The translations under genes and the position numbers were made by a program. A DNA stretch of 64,000 nt from Nocardioides astragali (GTDB lineage: Bacteria > Actinomycetota > Actinomycetes > Propionibacteriales > Nocardioidaceae), in NCBI RefSeq assembly GCF_024436375.1, contig NZ_JAFMZM010000002.1, positions 186,001 to 250,000 on the forward strand. Direction: 5' to 3'. Below, in pieces: positions 36,227-45,928 of the stretch. How positions within the stretch are numbered: position 1 is the first letter of the stretch; every line of letters begins with the position of its first letter. The notes beneath the pieces are model-generated. The model had not been told where the DNA came from, made no database searches, and saw nothing but the letters and a program-made list of their open reading frames with translations.

Positions 36227-37084
36227 TCACCCGATCAAACGCAGATCGCCCACCTCGGACGCTGACGGATCCAACCCATGTTTCTCGAGCAGCTCGGCGA
36301 TGGTGCCGTCTTCGCGCATCGATTCGAGGTTGTCGTTCACGGCTTGAACCAGCGCCTCGTTCTCGGCGGACATCGGGAAGCACACCTGCGGTGGCTCGAG
36401 GCTCGAGACCACTCGTTCGTCAGGCGCCGGCACGGCCACTTCCCACGGGCTGCCCTGCTGCTCATTTGCGTACGCCGCGGACCCCGAGGAGTCGACGGCA
36501 GCATCGATTCGACCAGACTTGAGATCGTTGTACATGGCTGTCGGGTTGGGGTAGAGGCGCAGGTCGGACCCGTAGATAGCCTTGAGGTCCTCGTTCCAGT
36601 TGTAGCCGTCAACGCTGCCGAGCGCCTTGCCCTGGAGCTCGTCGAAGGTGTCGGTCCCGTCAGTCGAGATGACGCCGAACTGATCCATATAGACGGGATT
36701 CGACAACGACATGACGTCGGCGCGCTCTTGGGTGCACCACCAGTTCCCCGAGGCGATGTCGACGCGGCCCGTTTGCGTCGCCGGGATCACCGAACCGGTA
36801 TCGAGCGGCTTCCCCGTGAGGCTGAGACACTCCATCTCTGCGATTCGAGAGAGCAGCTCTCCCTCGAGGCCACCCACGTTGGTGCCGTCCACCTGGACGA
36901 AGGGGGGGAAGTTGTAGGTGGCCGTGGTGAGCGTGCCGTCTACCACCGTCGTCAGTCCCTCGTGGGCCGGGGTGCATGATCCCCCTCCCGAACCAGCGCT
37001 CGAGCCCGGCGATGACCCGCATGCTGTGAGTGCGGCCAGTCCGAAGACCGCTGCGCTGGTTCTTAGAATGATTCGGTCTCTCAT
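36227..37084 (-). CDS. Polar-compound ABC transporter substrate-binding lipoprotein
   Basis: 285 residues. A signal peptide with lipobox LTAC (Cys22) anchors it to the membrane. The SBP_bac_3 fold is seen in YNFPPFVQVDG, GRVDIASGNWWCTQERAD and RLYPNPTAMYNDLKSGRIDA. It binds a small polar or charged molecule outside the cell. Ligand unknown; ectoine, amino acids or an osmolyte are plausible. Base composition is more A+T-rich than the flanks. Confidence 0.88.
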   Translation of the reverse strand: MRDRIILRTSAAVFGLAALTACGSSPGSSAGSGGGSCTPAHEGLTTVVDGTLTTATYNFPPFVQVDGTNVGGLEGELLSRIAEMECLSLTGKPLDTGSVIPATQTGRVDIASGNWWCTQERADVMSLSNPVYMDQFGVISTDGTDTFDELQGKALGSVDGYNWNEDLKAIYGSDLRLYPNPTAMYNDLKSGRIDAAVDSSGSAAYANEQQGSPWEVAVPAPDERVVSSLEPPQVCFPMSAENEALVQAVNDNLESMREDGTIAELLEKHGLDPSASEVGDLRLIG

Positions 37085-37111
37085 TGCGTCTCCAATTGTT
37101 TGTATCGGCTG

Positions 37112-37759
37112 TCATGCATGGCGGTTCAACCTCTTCTCCGCGCGTTGGTTCAGCACGCTGGCGGAGATGCTGAGAGCGGCATACAGCGCCCCGGCCAAGA
37201 GAAAGAGATTGAAGTAATGAAAGGTCTCGTTCGCGATCGACTTCGCTTGAGCTGTCAACTCGCGGACGGCTATGACATATGCCAGTGAAGTCGCTTGAAA
37301 CATGATGATGCAAAAGCCGACCAGAGGGGGCATGGCAATCCTGAGCCCTTGTGGAACTATGACGTCACGAAGCACGTGCGCTCTGCTCATGCCCAGTGCC
37401 TGACCTGCCTCCACCTCGTCCTCCGGAACTGCCTGCAAACCACCACGAATGATTTCGCTGCTGTACGCAGCAGTGCTGATTGCGAGAGCGATGAAGGCAG
37501 CGACGAAGGCTGGCAAGGTAAGCGGGATGCCGTTGTAGACCAACAGCAGAAGTACCAACACCGGCGTGCCTCGCCCCAGTTCGACAAGAGTCGTAGCGAC
37601 CATCCCGATCGCCCGTGACCGCGACGCGGCAGCTATGGCGAGCACCAATCCGCCGGGTAGACCCAGGCCGAGGGTCATGAAGGTGAGCTGCAGACTGACC
37701 CACAGACCTTCCATGAGGGGATCGGCGTACGTGACGAGGTCGCTCCACAGGGTGCTCAT
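37112..37759 (-). CDS. Amino-acid-type ABC transporter permease
   Basis: 215 residues with about five helices. The HisM/GlnP-type motif EIIRGGLQAVPEDEVEAGQA is near 95-115. ATG overlaps the preceding permease stop (ATGA); 27 bases separate it from the binding-protein gene. Confidence 0.9.
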   Translation of the reverse strand: MSTLWSDLVTYADPLMEGLWVSLQLTFMTLGLGLPGGLVLAIAAASRSRAIGMVATTLVELGRGTPVLVLLLLVYNGIPLTLPAFVAAFIALAISTAAYSSEIIRGGLQAVPEDEVEAGQALGMSRAHVLRDVIVPQGLRIAMPPLVGFCIIMFQATSLAYVIAVRELTAQAKSIANETFHYFNLFLLAGALYAALSISASVLNQRAEKRLNRHA

Positions 37760-38409
37760 CGGGCAACTCCTCGACGGAGGCGGGCCTCTAGCCGTCGGGC
37801 CCCCCAAGCGGAGGGAAGAGTCAGCGCGACGTAATACGCTCCGGCTACGAAGTACGGCGTCGCCGACGACGAAGTGCTGGCCACCGTGTTCGCGTAGTAG
37901 GTGATCTCAAAGACTCCGATCGTGGAGGCGAGGGACGAGTCCTTCAACAATCCGATCGCGTAGGTGGCTGATGCCGGCACAGCGACTCTGATCATCTGAG
38001 GGCCGATGACTCGAGTAGCCGTGTCCACCGAGGACATGCCGAGTGCCCGACTCGCCTCGTACTGGCCTTGCTTGATCGCCCGTAGGGAGCCGCGATAGAT
38101 CTCCGCCATGTAAGCCGCGGACACCAGGCCGAATGCCGCCACAGCCGACACCCAAGAGGTGAATACGCTGCCCAGCGCTGGGTCGAACTGGGTAGGACCG
38201 TTGTAGATCAAGAAGAGCCACACGATCATCGGGACGCCTCGCGTCACCTCGATGAAGGCTCGTGCTGACCAGCGCAGAGACGCTAGGGGTGACATCCGCA
38301 GCGCAAGGATGGGAACACCGAGCACCGCCCCGATCGCGAATCCCGCTACGGTCAGTTGGATCGTCATGACGATCCCTTGTGCTACGGCTCCCCACACGGT
38401 CTCGGTCAC
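37756..38409 (-). CDS. Amino-acid-type ABC transporter permease
   Basis: 217 residues, about five helices, with [20 protein letters not shown], the permease EAA loop. GTG start overlaps the ATPase stop (GTGA); the longer in-frame sequence upstream is antisense to nothing useful and lies inside the ATPase gene. It pairs with the other permease as a heterodimer. Confidence 0.9.
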   Translation of the reverse strand: MTETVWGAVAQGIVMTIQLTVAGFAIGAVLGVPILALRMSPLASLRWSARAFIEVTRGVPMIVWLFLIYNGPTQFDPALGSVFTSWVSAVAAFGLVSAAYMAEIYRGSLRAIKQGQYEASRALGMSSVDTATRVIGPQMIRVAVPASATYAIGLLKDSSLASTIGVFEITYYANTVASTSSSATPYFVAGAYYVALTLPSAWGARRLEARLRRGVAR

Positions 38410-39233
38410 TGTCGGTCCACCACAGCACGGAGGAACTGGCGGGTCCGTGCATGCCGCGGCCCGCTGAAGATGTCGTGCGGGTCGCCCTCCTCGAGGATGC
38501 CTCCATCGCTCATGACGACCAGGTGGTCGCTGACGTCGCGCGCGAACTGCATCTCGTGCGTGACAACGACCATGGTCATGCCCTCGTCGGCGAGTTCCCG
38601 CATCACAGTGAGCACCTCCAGCCCGAGCTCGGGGTCGAGCGCGGAGGTCGGCTCGTCGAAAAGCATGACCTTCGGGTCTAGGGCCAACGCTCGCGCGATG
38701 GCGATCCGTTGCTGCTGACCCCCAGAGCATCGAGCGGGATACTGGGACGCCTTGTCCGCGAGACCTACGCGGCCCAGAAGTGCGTGAGCCCTGTCCTCGG
38801 CGTCCGCCCTACTCCTGCCGAGCACCCGCTGCTGCGGAAGTGCAATGTTGCGGAGCACCGTCATGTGTGGGAACAAGTTGAATGATTGAAAGACCATCCC
38901 CACCCGCGAGCGGAGAGCCGCTAGTTCTTTGGGTTTGATGGTGTGGTCGGTTTGAATGGTGACGCCGTCAACAGTGATGGATCCTGAGGTCGGCCGCTCC
39001 AGCAGATTGATACAGCGCAGAAGAGTGCTCTTGCCGGCACCGCTCGGACCAATGAGCGCAAATACCTGCCCGGCTCCCACGGAAAGCGACACGTTCTGCA
39101 GTACGACGTGGTCTCCAAAGCTCTTTTCGACGTTCTCGAGCCGGATCGCGGGATTGCCGGTTCCCAAGTTTGTCATCCGTAGATACTCCAATTCATTGTC
39201 CGTCGCAGCGGTACCTCTCGGCTCGCTGGACAC
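38406..39233 (-). CDS. Amino-acid-type ABC transporter ATPase
   Basis: 275 residues (256 if it starts at the ATG 39176). Walker [11 protein letters not shown]-loop [13 protein letters not shown], signature [15 protein letters not shown], Walker [13 protein letters not shown]. It is first in the five-gene operon ATPase, two permeases, binding protein and DddP-like enzyme. Confidence 0.93.
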   Translation of the reverse strand: MSSEPRGTAATDNELEYLRMTNLGTGNPAIRLENVEKSFGDHVVLQNVSLSVGAGQVFALIGPSGAGKSTLLRCINLLERPTSGSITVDGVTIQTDHTIKPKELAALRSRVGMVFQSFNLFPHMTVLRNIALPQQRVLGRSRADAEDRAHALLGRVGLADKASQYPARCSGGQQQRIAIARALALDPKVMLFDEPTSALDPELGLEVLTVMRELADEGMTMVVVTHEMQFARDVSDHLVVMSDGGILEEGDPHDIFSGPRHARTRQFLRAVVDRQ

Positions 39234-39425
39234 CGCCCTGCGACCCGCGTGACACTAGGAGATGCTCATTGCGGCAAGAATTGGTCGTTTAACGAAGAGT
39301 TTCGGAGTCTCTCGTAAGACCTTGACGTTGATTGTCATTTGGCGCCGGCCACTCGCAACGCACTGGTCAGACTGACGCCGTGCTCGGACGGCTGCGAGAC
39401 TTCAGTCGTGGAGCAGGAGAACTGG

Positions 39426-39800
39426 GTGAGTGACGATGAGGCGCTCGAGGCGGCGGCGTGGAGGACGGCCACTCCGTTGGCGGGCGTGACTCGAGGGCCG
39501 TACTTCGGTCCTGGCTACGAAGTGTTCAAGGTGATCGGCAAGGTGTTCATGATGACCACGGACGTGCCGGGGCGGATGGTCGTGACGTTGAAGTGCGACC
39601 CGCACGATGCCCTCGCCCTCAGGACCGAGTTCCCGTCGATCGTCTCGGGCTACCACATGAACAAGCGTCACTGGATCTCGATCGGCACCGGTGCCGGCAT
39701 CACCGAAGGTCTCGTGAGCGAGCTTGTCACCAACGCTTACCTGCTGGTGGTGGATTCACTGCCGCGCCGGCTTCGGCCCCTCGAGCCACGCCGCCCGTGA
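39426..39800 (+). CDS. MmcQ/YjbR-family protein
   Basis: 124 residues. GPYFGPGYEVFKVIGKVFMM, VTLKCDPHDALALR and VSGYHMNKRHWISI are YjbR signatures. The fold resembles a CyaY-like/double-wing domain sometimes called DNA-binding; the role is unknown. GTG 39426 has AGGAG upstream; earlier in-frame codons lack this. It stands alone between two minus-strand operons. Confidence 0.75.
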   Translation: MSDDEALEAAAWRTATPLAGVTRGPYFGPGYEVFKVIGKVFMMTTDVPGRMVVTLKCDPHDALALRTEFPSIVSGYHMNKRHWISIGTGAGITEGLVSELVTNAYLLVVDSLPRRLRPLEPRRP

Positions 39801-39842
39801 GCTTGCGAGATACATCGCCCGATCAGGCAGCTGCCCTGACCG

Positions 39843-41489
39843 TCAGGTCGTGGCTCCCGATCGGATAACGGGAAGGGTGACGAAAGAATCCGCACCCAGG
39901 TGGACGGTCTGCCTGGCGGTCCGCATCTCTCCGGTCTCCGCGCCGTCCGCCGTGTTCAGGTTGCGGTCCCAACGGGGAAAGGAGCTCGAGGTGACGTGCA
40001 CGCGCATCCGGTGTCCCTTCTTGAACAACATGCTGGTGGACCAGAGGTCGACCATGACCACACTGGCCTTCCCGGGGGGAGTGACGACTCGAGTGATCCC
40101 GTCCACGACGTTGTACGACGCGCCGTCCGGATGCACGTCGCACAGCCGGACGACCCAGTCGGTGGTCGTGGCATCTGTGGCGACGGTCAGTTCGGCGCTG
40201 ATGCGGCCCGTGACCTCGACGTCGTCCTTGAGGGGTTCGGTGGTGAAGACCAGGACGTCGTCGCGGCTCTCGGTTCGAGACTGCTCGAAGCTGCCTGCAG
40301 GTGCGTGGCCGAGGAGGGTGTTGCCACCGAGGGTCGGCACCGGGTTGGCAGGGTCATAGGTGTACGACACTCCAGACGTTCCTGCTACTGGTGCTGCTCC
40401 CGCACGACCGTCAGGCTGCAGGAACAGCTTGGTCGGCTCGGCGCGTTCGAGCGGCCACGCGTCCTCGTGCCGCCAGCTGTTCGCGCCCATCGTGTAGATC
40501 CGGACCGGCGGCTCATCTGGGAGCGCGTCGCCGGACAGGTGGCCGTGCAGCCATCCGAAGGTCGAGCTCGCGAGCGAGGGGCCGAGATCGACGGCGCCGC
40601 CACTCGCCGCGGCTCCGAAGTTCAGCTCGCCTTGCTGCGGCATGAAGGACATGTGGTTCCACGGGCCGATGACGAGGCGATCCTGCGGACCGCCGTTGAC
40701 GAAGTTGTCAATCGTGCCCTGGAGGAAGATGTCGAACCAGCCGCCGATGTTGAGGGCGGGCACCTTAACCGCTTCCTGCCGGCGCGACACGTCACCGCTG
40801 TCGACGTCGAACGAGGGTAGGCGGTGCCGCGTGATGACCGGGTCGGTCAGCGGAGTGCGACCCGTCGGCAGCTCGTCGTACGTAGCGCCGGGCAGAGCGT
40901 CCACTGCGGCCACCAACTCTCGCACGGCGCGCATCATCGCGTCCTCGTCGGCCGCGTGACGGCGGACGGCCACGTCGAAGCCGGCCACGACGCTCCACGC
41001 GCGGCCCAGGCCGAGCTCGCGTGCACCACCCCTGGTGGTCAGGCCCTCGCCATCGCGGAACGTGATTGAAGGAGCAATGGCGCCTAGTGCCTCGGGCTGC
41101 TCTGATGCGGCCTGCCACTGGGCGTTGCCCATGTAGCTGGACCCCCACATTCCGACGCGCCCAGTCGACCCGTCCAGGTGCGCCGCCCACGCGACGGTGT
41201 CGGCACCGTCCTGCGCCTCTGTCGCGAGCGGCACCCAGTCGTCCCCTTCCGAGGCATTCCTCGCGCGCACGTCCTGCACGACGGCGATTAGCCCATGCTT
41301 CACGGCTGTGAGTGGCTCGAGGAACATGTTCTCGAAGGGATCGGCCTTGCCGTACGGCGTCCTCACCACGATCACAGGCCACGGCCCGTCCCCACTCGGC
41401 CTGTACACATCGGCACGAAGCACTGTGCCATCGCGCATCGGCACGGGTACGTCGTACTCGATAGAAGCACCGGTCATTGCCAGACTCAC
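39843..41489 (-). CDS. CocE/NonD-family serine hydrolase
   Basis: 548 residues. Alpha/beta-hydrolase domain with nucleophile GSSYMG near 116, inserted helical cap, and C-terminal jelly-roll domain (VTGRISAELTVATDA). The family hydrolyses acyl esters or amides (cocaine esterase, X-Pro peptidases, glutaryl acylases). It follows the SDR gene by 21 bases in one operon. GTG 41489 or ATG 41477 may be the start. Confidence 0.88.
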   Translation of the reverse strand: MSLAMTGASIEYDVPVPMRDGTVLRADVYRPSGDGPWPVIVVRTPYGKADPFENMFLEPLTAVKHGLIAVVQDVRARNASEGDDWVPLATEAQDGADTVAWAAHLDGSTGRVGMWGSSYMGNAQWQAASEQPEALGAIAPSITFRDGEGLTTRGGARELGLGRAWSVVAGFDVAVRRHAADEDAMMRAVRELVAAVDALPGATYDELPTGRTPLTDPVITRHRLPSFDVDSGDVSRRQEAVKVPALNIGGWFDIFLQGTIDNFVNGGPQDRLVIGPWNHMSFMPQQGELNFGAAASGGAVDLGPSLASSTFGWLHGHLSGDALPDEPPVRIYTMGANSWRHEDAWPLERAEPTKLFLQPDGRAGAAPVAGTSGVSYTYDPANPVPTLGGNTLLGHAPAGSFEQSRTESRDDVLVFTTEPLKDDVEVTGRISAELTVATDATTTDWVVRLCDVHPDGASYNVVDGITRVVTPPGKASVVMVDLWSTSMLFKKGHRMRVHVTSSSFPRWDRNLNTADGAETGEMRTARQTVHLGADSFVTLPVIRSGATT

Positions 41490-41510
41490 CCTTCTTGCAC
41501 CAGTACGGAC

Positions 41511-42311
41511 CTATACGCAACGCATCGTGAGGCCGCCGTCGACGGGCAGGCAGACTCCGTTCACGTAGGCGGCGGCATCGCTCGCCAGGAACAGGGACGC
41601 GTTGGCGACGTCCCAGCACGTACCCATCCGGCCGGTCGGACTCAGGGCGTGGCGGCGCTCCAACAGCTCGTCGATGGTGTCAGCCTGGCTGTGCAGCTGA
41701 TGACGCACGATCGGGGTGTCCATGAAACCCGGTGCAACGGCATTCGCCCGGATCCCTTCGCGAGCGTGAGTCAGGGCGAGTGACACGGTCACCTGGTTGA
41801 CCGCCGCCTTGCTTGCCATGTAGGCCGGGTAGGGATAGCCGACGTCGCGCAAGCTGGCGATGGAGGACACGTTCACGATCGCGCCCCTCTGCTGCTTGAT
41901 CATCACGGGCAAGACGTACTTGGTCGTCAGGAAGACCGAGTCGACGTTGAGCGCGAACGCTCGCTGCCAGCTGGCGTATTCGAGGTCGATCGGCCCTCCG
42001 AGAACGGTCACCCCAACGTTGTTGTGCAGGACGTCGACGGTTCCGTAGGCGTCTAGCGCCTGCGCGACGGCTGACTCGACAGAGTCCGGATCGGTCGCGT
42101 CGGCAGTGATGGGGGTTGCCAGACCTCCCTCAGCCTCGATAGCGGCGGCCGTTCGATCGGCGGCCTCTGCAGAAAGGTCAACAACCGCGACGTGCGCACC
42201 AGCTCGGGCGTAGGTCATGGCCGTCGCCTGCCCGTTGGTGACCCCGTCGGCGCCTCCGCCGCCCCCGAAGACGATCGCCACGCGGTCCTTCAACGATCCG
42301 ATCATTGTCAT
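41511..42311 (-). CDS. Short-chain dehydrogenase/reductase
   Basis: 266 residues. Rossmann loop GGGGGADGVTNGQA (an unusual form of TGxxxGIG), NNVGV, catalytic serine in NVSSIAS and YMASK. The C-terminal VNGVCLPVDGG is classical for SDRs. It oxidises or reduces an alcohol with NAD(P). ATG 42311 shares one base with the stop of a small upstream ORF (TGATG), so they are translated together. Confidence 0.9.
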   Translation of the reverse strand: MTMIGSLKDRVAIVFGGGGGADGVTNGQATAMTYARAGAHVAVVDLSAEAADRTAAAIEAEGGLATPITADATDPDSVESAVAQALDAYGTVDVLHNNVGVTVLGGPIDLEYASWQRAFALNVDSVFLTTKYVLPVMIKQQRGAIVNVSSIASLRDVGYPYPAYMASKAAVNQVTVSLALTHAREGIRANAVAPGFMDTPIVRHQLHSQADTIDELLERRHALSPTGRMGTCWDVANASLFLASDAAAYVNGVCLPVDGGLTMRCV

Positions 42312-42553
42312 CACACCTTGGCCAGGCGCCGTGGGGCGACGCGACGTTTCGGACTGGCAGTGGTCACGGTGGGCTGTCTGCCACCGAGCAGGAACGCAGC
42401 CCACTCTTCGTCTTCAGACGCTTGGGCGTCCGTGCTGTCGACGGGTACCAGCTTTACCGGACTTGTTGCTTCATCCACGTCTGCGATGGTGCACCGTTTC
42501 GTCTGGCGGCGCGTCCCTCCGTTGTCGAAGGCATCGTCCGGCGTTTCCGACAT
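42311..42553 (-). CDS. Small acidic protein translationally coupled to the SDR gene
   Basis: About 80 residues from ATG 42553, with an acidic middle (DSTDAQASEDEEWAAFLLGG) and a basic end (ASPKRRVAPRRLAKV). No family recognised. The TGATG junction with the SDR supports it as real; no strong ribosome site is seen, and an in-frame ATG at 42628 would overlap the regulator's start. Confidence 0.45.
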   Translation of the reverse strand: MSETPDDAFDNGGTRRQTKRCTIADVDEATSPVKLVPVDSTDAQASEDEEWAAFLLGGRQPTVTTASPKRRVAPRRLAKV

Positions 42554-42621
42554 GTGCAGGTCAGGTGGCGCAGTGCGGTCGGCATGACGGTCATCGCGGG
42601 CCGCGATCCTAGGATGTGAGA

Positions 42622-43830
42622 ATGGCAAGCCCGGAGATCCAGTCCCTCGTCGACGAGCTCGCCGAACAGCTGCAGCGCTCCGTGGTCATCGACGACCCGG
42701 GGCTTGGCCTGCTCTACAGCAGCGCGCATTTCGGCGACGAGGACCCCGTTCGCATCGACTCGATGCTCAACAGGCGCACCGACAGCAAGGTCATAGGACA
42801 CGTGCTTGCCCACGGCGTGCTGTCGTGGACACGCCCGGGAATGATCTCGCCCAGCGACGAGCTAGGACTGCACTCGCGGGTGTGCGTGCCGGTCCGCTGG
42901 CAGGGAGAGCTCGTCGCGCTGATCATGGTGATGGACTCGGACGGGAGCCTCACCACGGCAGAGACGCGACGCATCTCGGACGTCGCAGATCGCGTGGCCC
43001 CGCTCCTGGTCACTGAGCTCAAGCCGGCAGACCAACCGGGCGAGCAGCTCGTGCTGGGTCTCGTGAGCAGTGACCCGACTCTGCGTCGCCAGGCCCTGGG
43101 GGAGTTGAGCCAGTCTGGATCCGCACTGGTCGCCGAGCACGTCACGGCCATACGCCTACTGGTCGGGTCTGGCGAGGGTGAAGCGTCGTCAGCGCACGTC
43201 ACCGTCGCCTTGCGAAGCGCGCTCGCGCTCCCCGGCCCGACAGGATCGACGCTTCATCTGGCCGCGGTCACCGCACCGGGAGGTGTCGTCATCATTGGGG
43301 GCCGTCGGGCCATGACGCACGGGGCAGCACAGAATCATGCGCAACGCATGATCGCTCGCGTGGACGACCTGTCTTCCGGGCGATTCAGAGCCTATGCAGG
43401 CATCGGTCCGGCCGTGACGGGGATCGACAGGGCGCATGAATCGGCCGAGCTGGCCGGGCTGGCCGTCGCCGCCGCGGAAGTCGGCGTCGTCGACGTCGCT
43501 GCCCAGTGGGAAGATCTCGGTCCGTACGGCCCGCTGATGCGCATACCGCCGCATCAGCGCGGTGCCGGCTCGCTCCCATCGGAGGTCAGGAGGCTGCTGG
43601 AGGTCGACCGGGACGGGGCTCTTCTGGAGACCTTGCGGGTCTTCCTCGATGTCGCAGGCGCTGCTTCTGCGGCCTCGGCAGCCCTGCAGATCCACCGCAC
43701 CACCCTCTATTACCGGCTCTCGCGCGTCGAGGAGCTTCTCGGAGTCGACCTGTCGGACGGACGCACCCGGCTCACCCTCCATCTCGGCATCGCACTGCTC
43801 GACAGCGCCCCGGGGCATCGACAGACGTAG
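42622..43830 (+). CDS. PucR/CdaR-type transcriptional regulator
   Basis: 402 residues. A GAF-like sensing part (about 1-125, SRVCVPVRWQGELVALIMVM), a GGDEF-like middle, and a C-terminal PucR helix-turn-helix (ASAASAALQIHRTTLYYRLSRVEELLG). It is divergent from the small ORF/SDR/CocE operon and upstream of the carbonic anhydrase gene; it probably controls one of these. A GTG at 42616 is an alternative start. Confidence 0.88.
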   Translation: MASPEIQSLVDELAEQLQRSVVIDDPGLGLLYSSAHFGDEDPVRIDSMLNRRTDSKVIGHVLAHGVLSWTRPGMISPSDELGLHSRVCVPVRWQGELVALIMVMDSDGSLTTAETRRISDVADRVAPLLVTELKPADQPGEQLVLGLVSSDPTLRRQALGELSQSGSALVAEHVTAIRLLVGSGEGEASSAHVTVALRSALALPGPTGSTLHLAAVTAPGGVVIIGGRRAMTHGAAQNHAQRMIARVDDLSSGRFRAYAGIGPAVTGIDRAHESAELAGLAVAAAEVGVVDVAAQWEDLGPYGPLMRIPPHQRGAGSLPSEVRRLLEVDRDGALLETLRVFLDVAGAASAASAALQIHRTTLYYRLSRVEELLGVDLSDGRTRLTLHLGIALLDSAPGHRQT

Positions 43831-43938
43831 CAAGAAGGAAGCCACGGTTCCATCGTGCTGCCATGGCTACATCGTGGAGGCATGTCGCATGCTCGGGTGA
43901 CCTCCGCCTGCCGGCAACCCGACGACTGGGAACACACA

Positions 43939-44433
43939 ATGACTGATCGAACGACATGGATCGCCGAGACCGCACGCGTCATGGGCCGGGTCCGGCTCGG
44001 CCCGGAGAGCAGTGTCTGGTTCGGGGCGGTTGTCCGGGCCGATCAGGAAGACGTCAGCATCGGCGGGCGTACGAACATCCAGGACAACGCCGTCCTTCAT
44101 GCGGACCCCGGGTTCCCGTTGCGCATCGGGGACGACGTGTCAATCGGTCACGCTGCGGTCGTGCACGGGTGCACGGTCGAGAACGGTGTGCTGGTGGGGA
44201 TGGGGTCGGTCATCATGAACGGTGCCGTTATCGGGGCGGGTAGCACGGTCGCTGCAGGCGCCGTCGTCCTGAGCGGGACAAAGGTGCCGCCGGGCACCCT
44301 GGTCGCCGGGATCCCTGCCAAGGTGCGACGCACGCTCGACGAGGACGAGGTGCAGGCTAATCTGTATGCGGCCCGGCTCTATGTCGACTTGGCCGGACGT
44401 CATCGGGACGGCGAGTTCACCCCTCGGCCGTGA
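43939..44433 (+). CDS. Gamma-carbonic-anhydrase-like hexapeptide protein
   Basis: 164 residues. Left-handed beta-helix with hexapeptide repeats (VRLGPESSVWFGAVV, IGHAAVVHGCTVENGVLVG). Three zinc-type histidines are visible, one in VLHAD and two in GHAAVVHG. Relatives such as PaaY act as carbonic anhydrase or thioesterase. It follows the regulator by 108 bases. Confidence 0.88.
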   Translation: MTDRTTWIAETARVMGRVRLGPESSVWFGAVVRADQEDVSIGGRTNIQDNAVLHADPGFPLRIGDDVSIGHAAVVHGCTVENGVLVGMGSVIMNGAVIGAGSTVAAGAVVLSGTKVPPGTLVAGIPAKVRRTLDEDEVQANLYAARLYVDLAGRHRDGEFTPRP

Positions 44434-44472
44434 GCGGCACTCCGCACTCGGCCGCACGGGGAGCTTGAGGGC

Positions 44473-45561
44473 TCAGCCGGTGCGCGTGAGCGCAGCCGTC
44501 CCACCTGGTCCTGCAGTGTCGACCAAGCCCGGGTCCAGCAGCACCTTCCCGGCTTCCCCCTTCATCAGCTCGAGCGCCTCCGGCAGAGCGCTCAGAGGCA
44601 GGCGGTGAGTGATCAATCCCTCCAGGTCAACCCTTCCGGCGACGATGAGGGCGGACAGCCGGTGCCACGTCTCCCAGATCGATCTGCCCCAACTGCCTCG
44701 CAAGGTGACCCCGCGAGTGATCAGCGTCTCAGTCACATCAATGTTCACCGGTCCCTTGACCAGCCCGATCGCGACGACCGTCCCCTCGCGTCGGACGACG
44801 CGGACCGCGCTCTCCAGCGCGGTGCGCGACCCAGAGCACTCGAGCACCAGGTCGAATCCCGTGCGTATCCGCGTCGCGCTGTCTGCGGCGTCGAGGGGTG
44901 ACTCGTCGGCGCCGACCGAGGTTGCGCCGAATGACTCGGCCAAGGATCTCCGGTAGGCGTTCGGTTCGACAGCGGTGACCTGTCGTGCACCTAACGCATG
45001 GGCGACCTGAATCGCTATGAGCCCGACAGGGCCTGCACCCGACACCAGCACCGAAGCGCCCGCCAGATTCACCCCCGAGCGGAGAACGCCATGCATCGCG
45101 CTGCCGGCGGACTCCAGCAGCGCGGCGGCTGCGGGGTCGATACCCTCGGGCACGACGAAGCAGCTCCGGGCCGGTACGACCAGACGCTCGGCGAACGCGC
45201 CGTCGACCGTCACGCCCAGCAGCTCCAACCGCGAGCAGTTGTGCCCGTTGCCGCTGAGGCAGTTGAAGCACTCTCCGCAATGCAGGTGCGTCTCGATCGC
45301 CACAGGCATGCCGACCGACAGCCCGGTCACGCCTGCCCCGACCTCCACTACGACGCCGCCCACCTCGTGGCCCATGGTTCGGGGATAGGTCATGCCCATA
45401 TCTCCGCCTGCGTCCCCGGACTCGTAGAAGGCTGCATCGGAGCCGCAGACCGACGCCGCAGCCACCTCGACCCGCACATGGTCTCGCGCGAGGTCCGGCT
45501 CGCCACGGTCGAGCACGAACTGGCACCCGCGTCCCGGGGCGGCTTTGATGACTGCGCGCAT
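44473..45561 (-). CDS. Zinc-dependent alcohol dehydrogenase (threonine/sorbitol dehydrogenase type)
   Basis: 362 residues. Catalytic zinc motifs VCGSDAAFYE and MGHEVGG, structural zinc CGECFNCLSGNGHNC, and nucleotide loop GAGPVGLIAIQ. It oxidises a secondary alcohol with NAD. ATG 45561 gives the family's N-terminus. It converges on the carbonic anhydrase gene and is divergent from the thiolase operon. Confidence 0.92.
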   Translation of the reverse strand: MRAVIKAAPGRGCQFVLDRGEPDLARDHVRVEVAAASVCGSDAAFYESGDAGGDMGMTYPRTMGHEVGGVVVEVGAGVTGLSVGMPVAIETHLHCGECFNCLSGNGHNCSRLELLGVTVDGAFAERLVVPARSCFVVPEGIDPAAAALLESAGSAMHGVLRSGVNLAGASVLVSGAGPVGLIAIQVAHALGARQVTAVEPNAYRRSLAESFGATSVGADESPLDAADSATRIRTGFDLVLECSGSRTALESAVRVVRREGTVVAIGLVKGPVNIDVTETLITRGVTLRGSWGRSIWETWHRLSALIVAGRVDLEGLITHRLPLSALPEALELMKGEAGKVLLDPGLVDTAGPGGTAALTRTG

Positions 45562-45844
45562 GTGACGAGCGTGACCGCCACGGCGCAGCACGAGCCACCG
45601 TCTGCTGACGAACATCCGGACAGAGATCTCGCGACAGGTGTCGTAAGAGGCGCAGCCCGACCCTCTGTGCCGCTGACGTTCATACAACTGTCGCAATCGC
45701 CCGCTGCCGAACTCGGCAGTCGGCGGTTGTCGTCGCTGGCCGCCCCGCAGCAGTGTGGTAGGCGTACGAGGCGTCTGATTGTGCCTCGGTGTGAACGTCC
45801 CACGGCGACTGCCCTGCACCGTCGTGACCGATCAGGAGACTGTC

Positions 45845-45928
45845 ATGACATCCACTCTGGACCCGCGCGCCGCCCAGCCCGGTCGGGTCGCAATTGTCCT
45901 GCGTCGAGCCCGAGGAGCACGCCGATGA
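45845..45928 (+). CDS. 27-residue leader ORF coupled to the thiolase gene
   Basis: MTSTLDPRAAQPGRVAIVLR plus RARGARR. ATG has CAGGAG seven bases upstream and the stop overlaps the thiolase start by ATGA. Seven of 27 residues are Arg, five of them among the last eight. It may be a leader peptide linking translation speed to expression of the operon. Confidence 0.45.
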   Translation: MTSTLDPRAAQPGRVAIVLRRARGARR

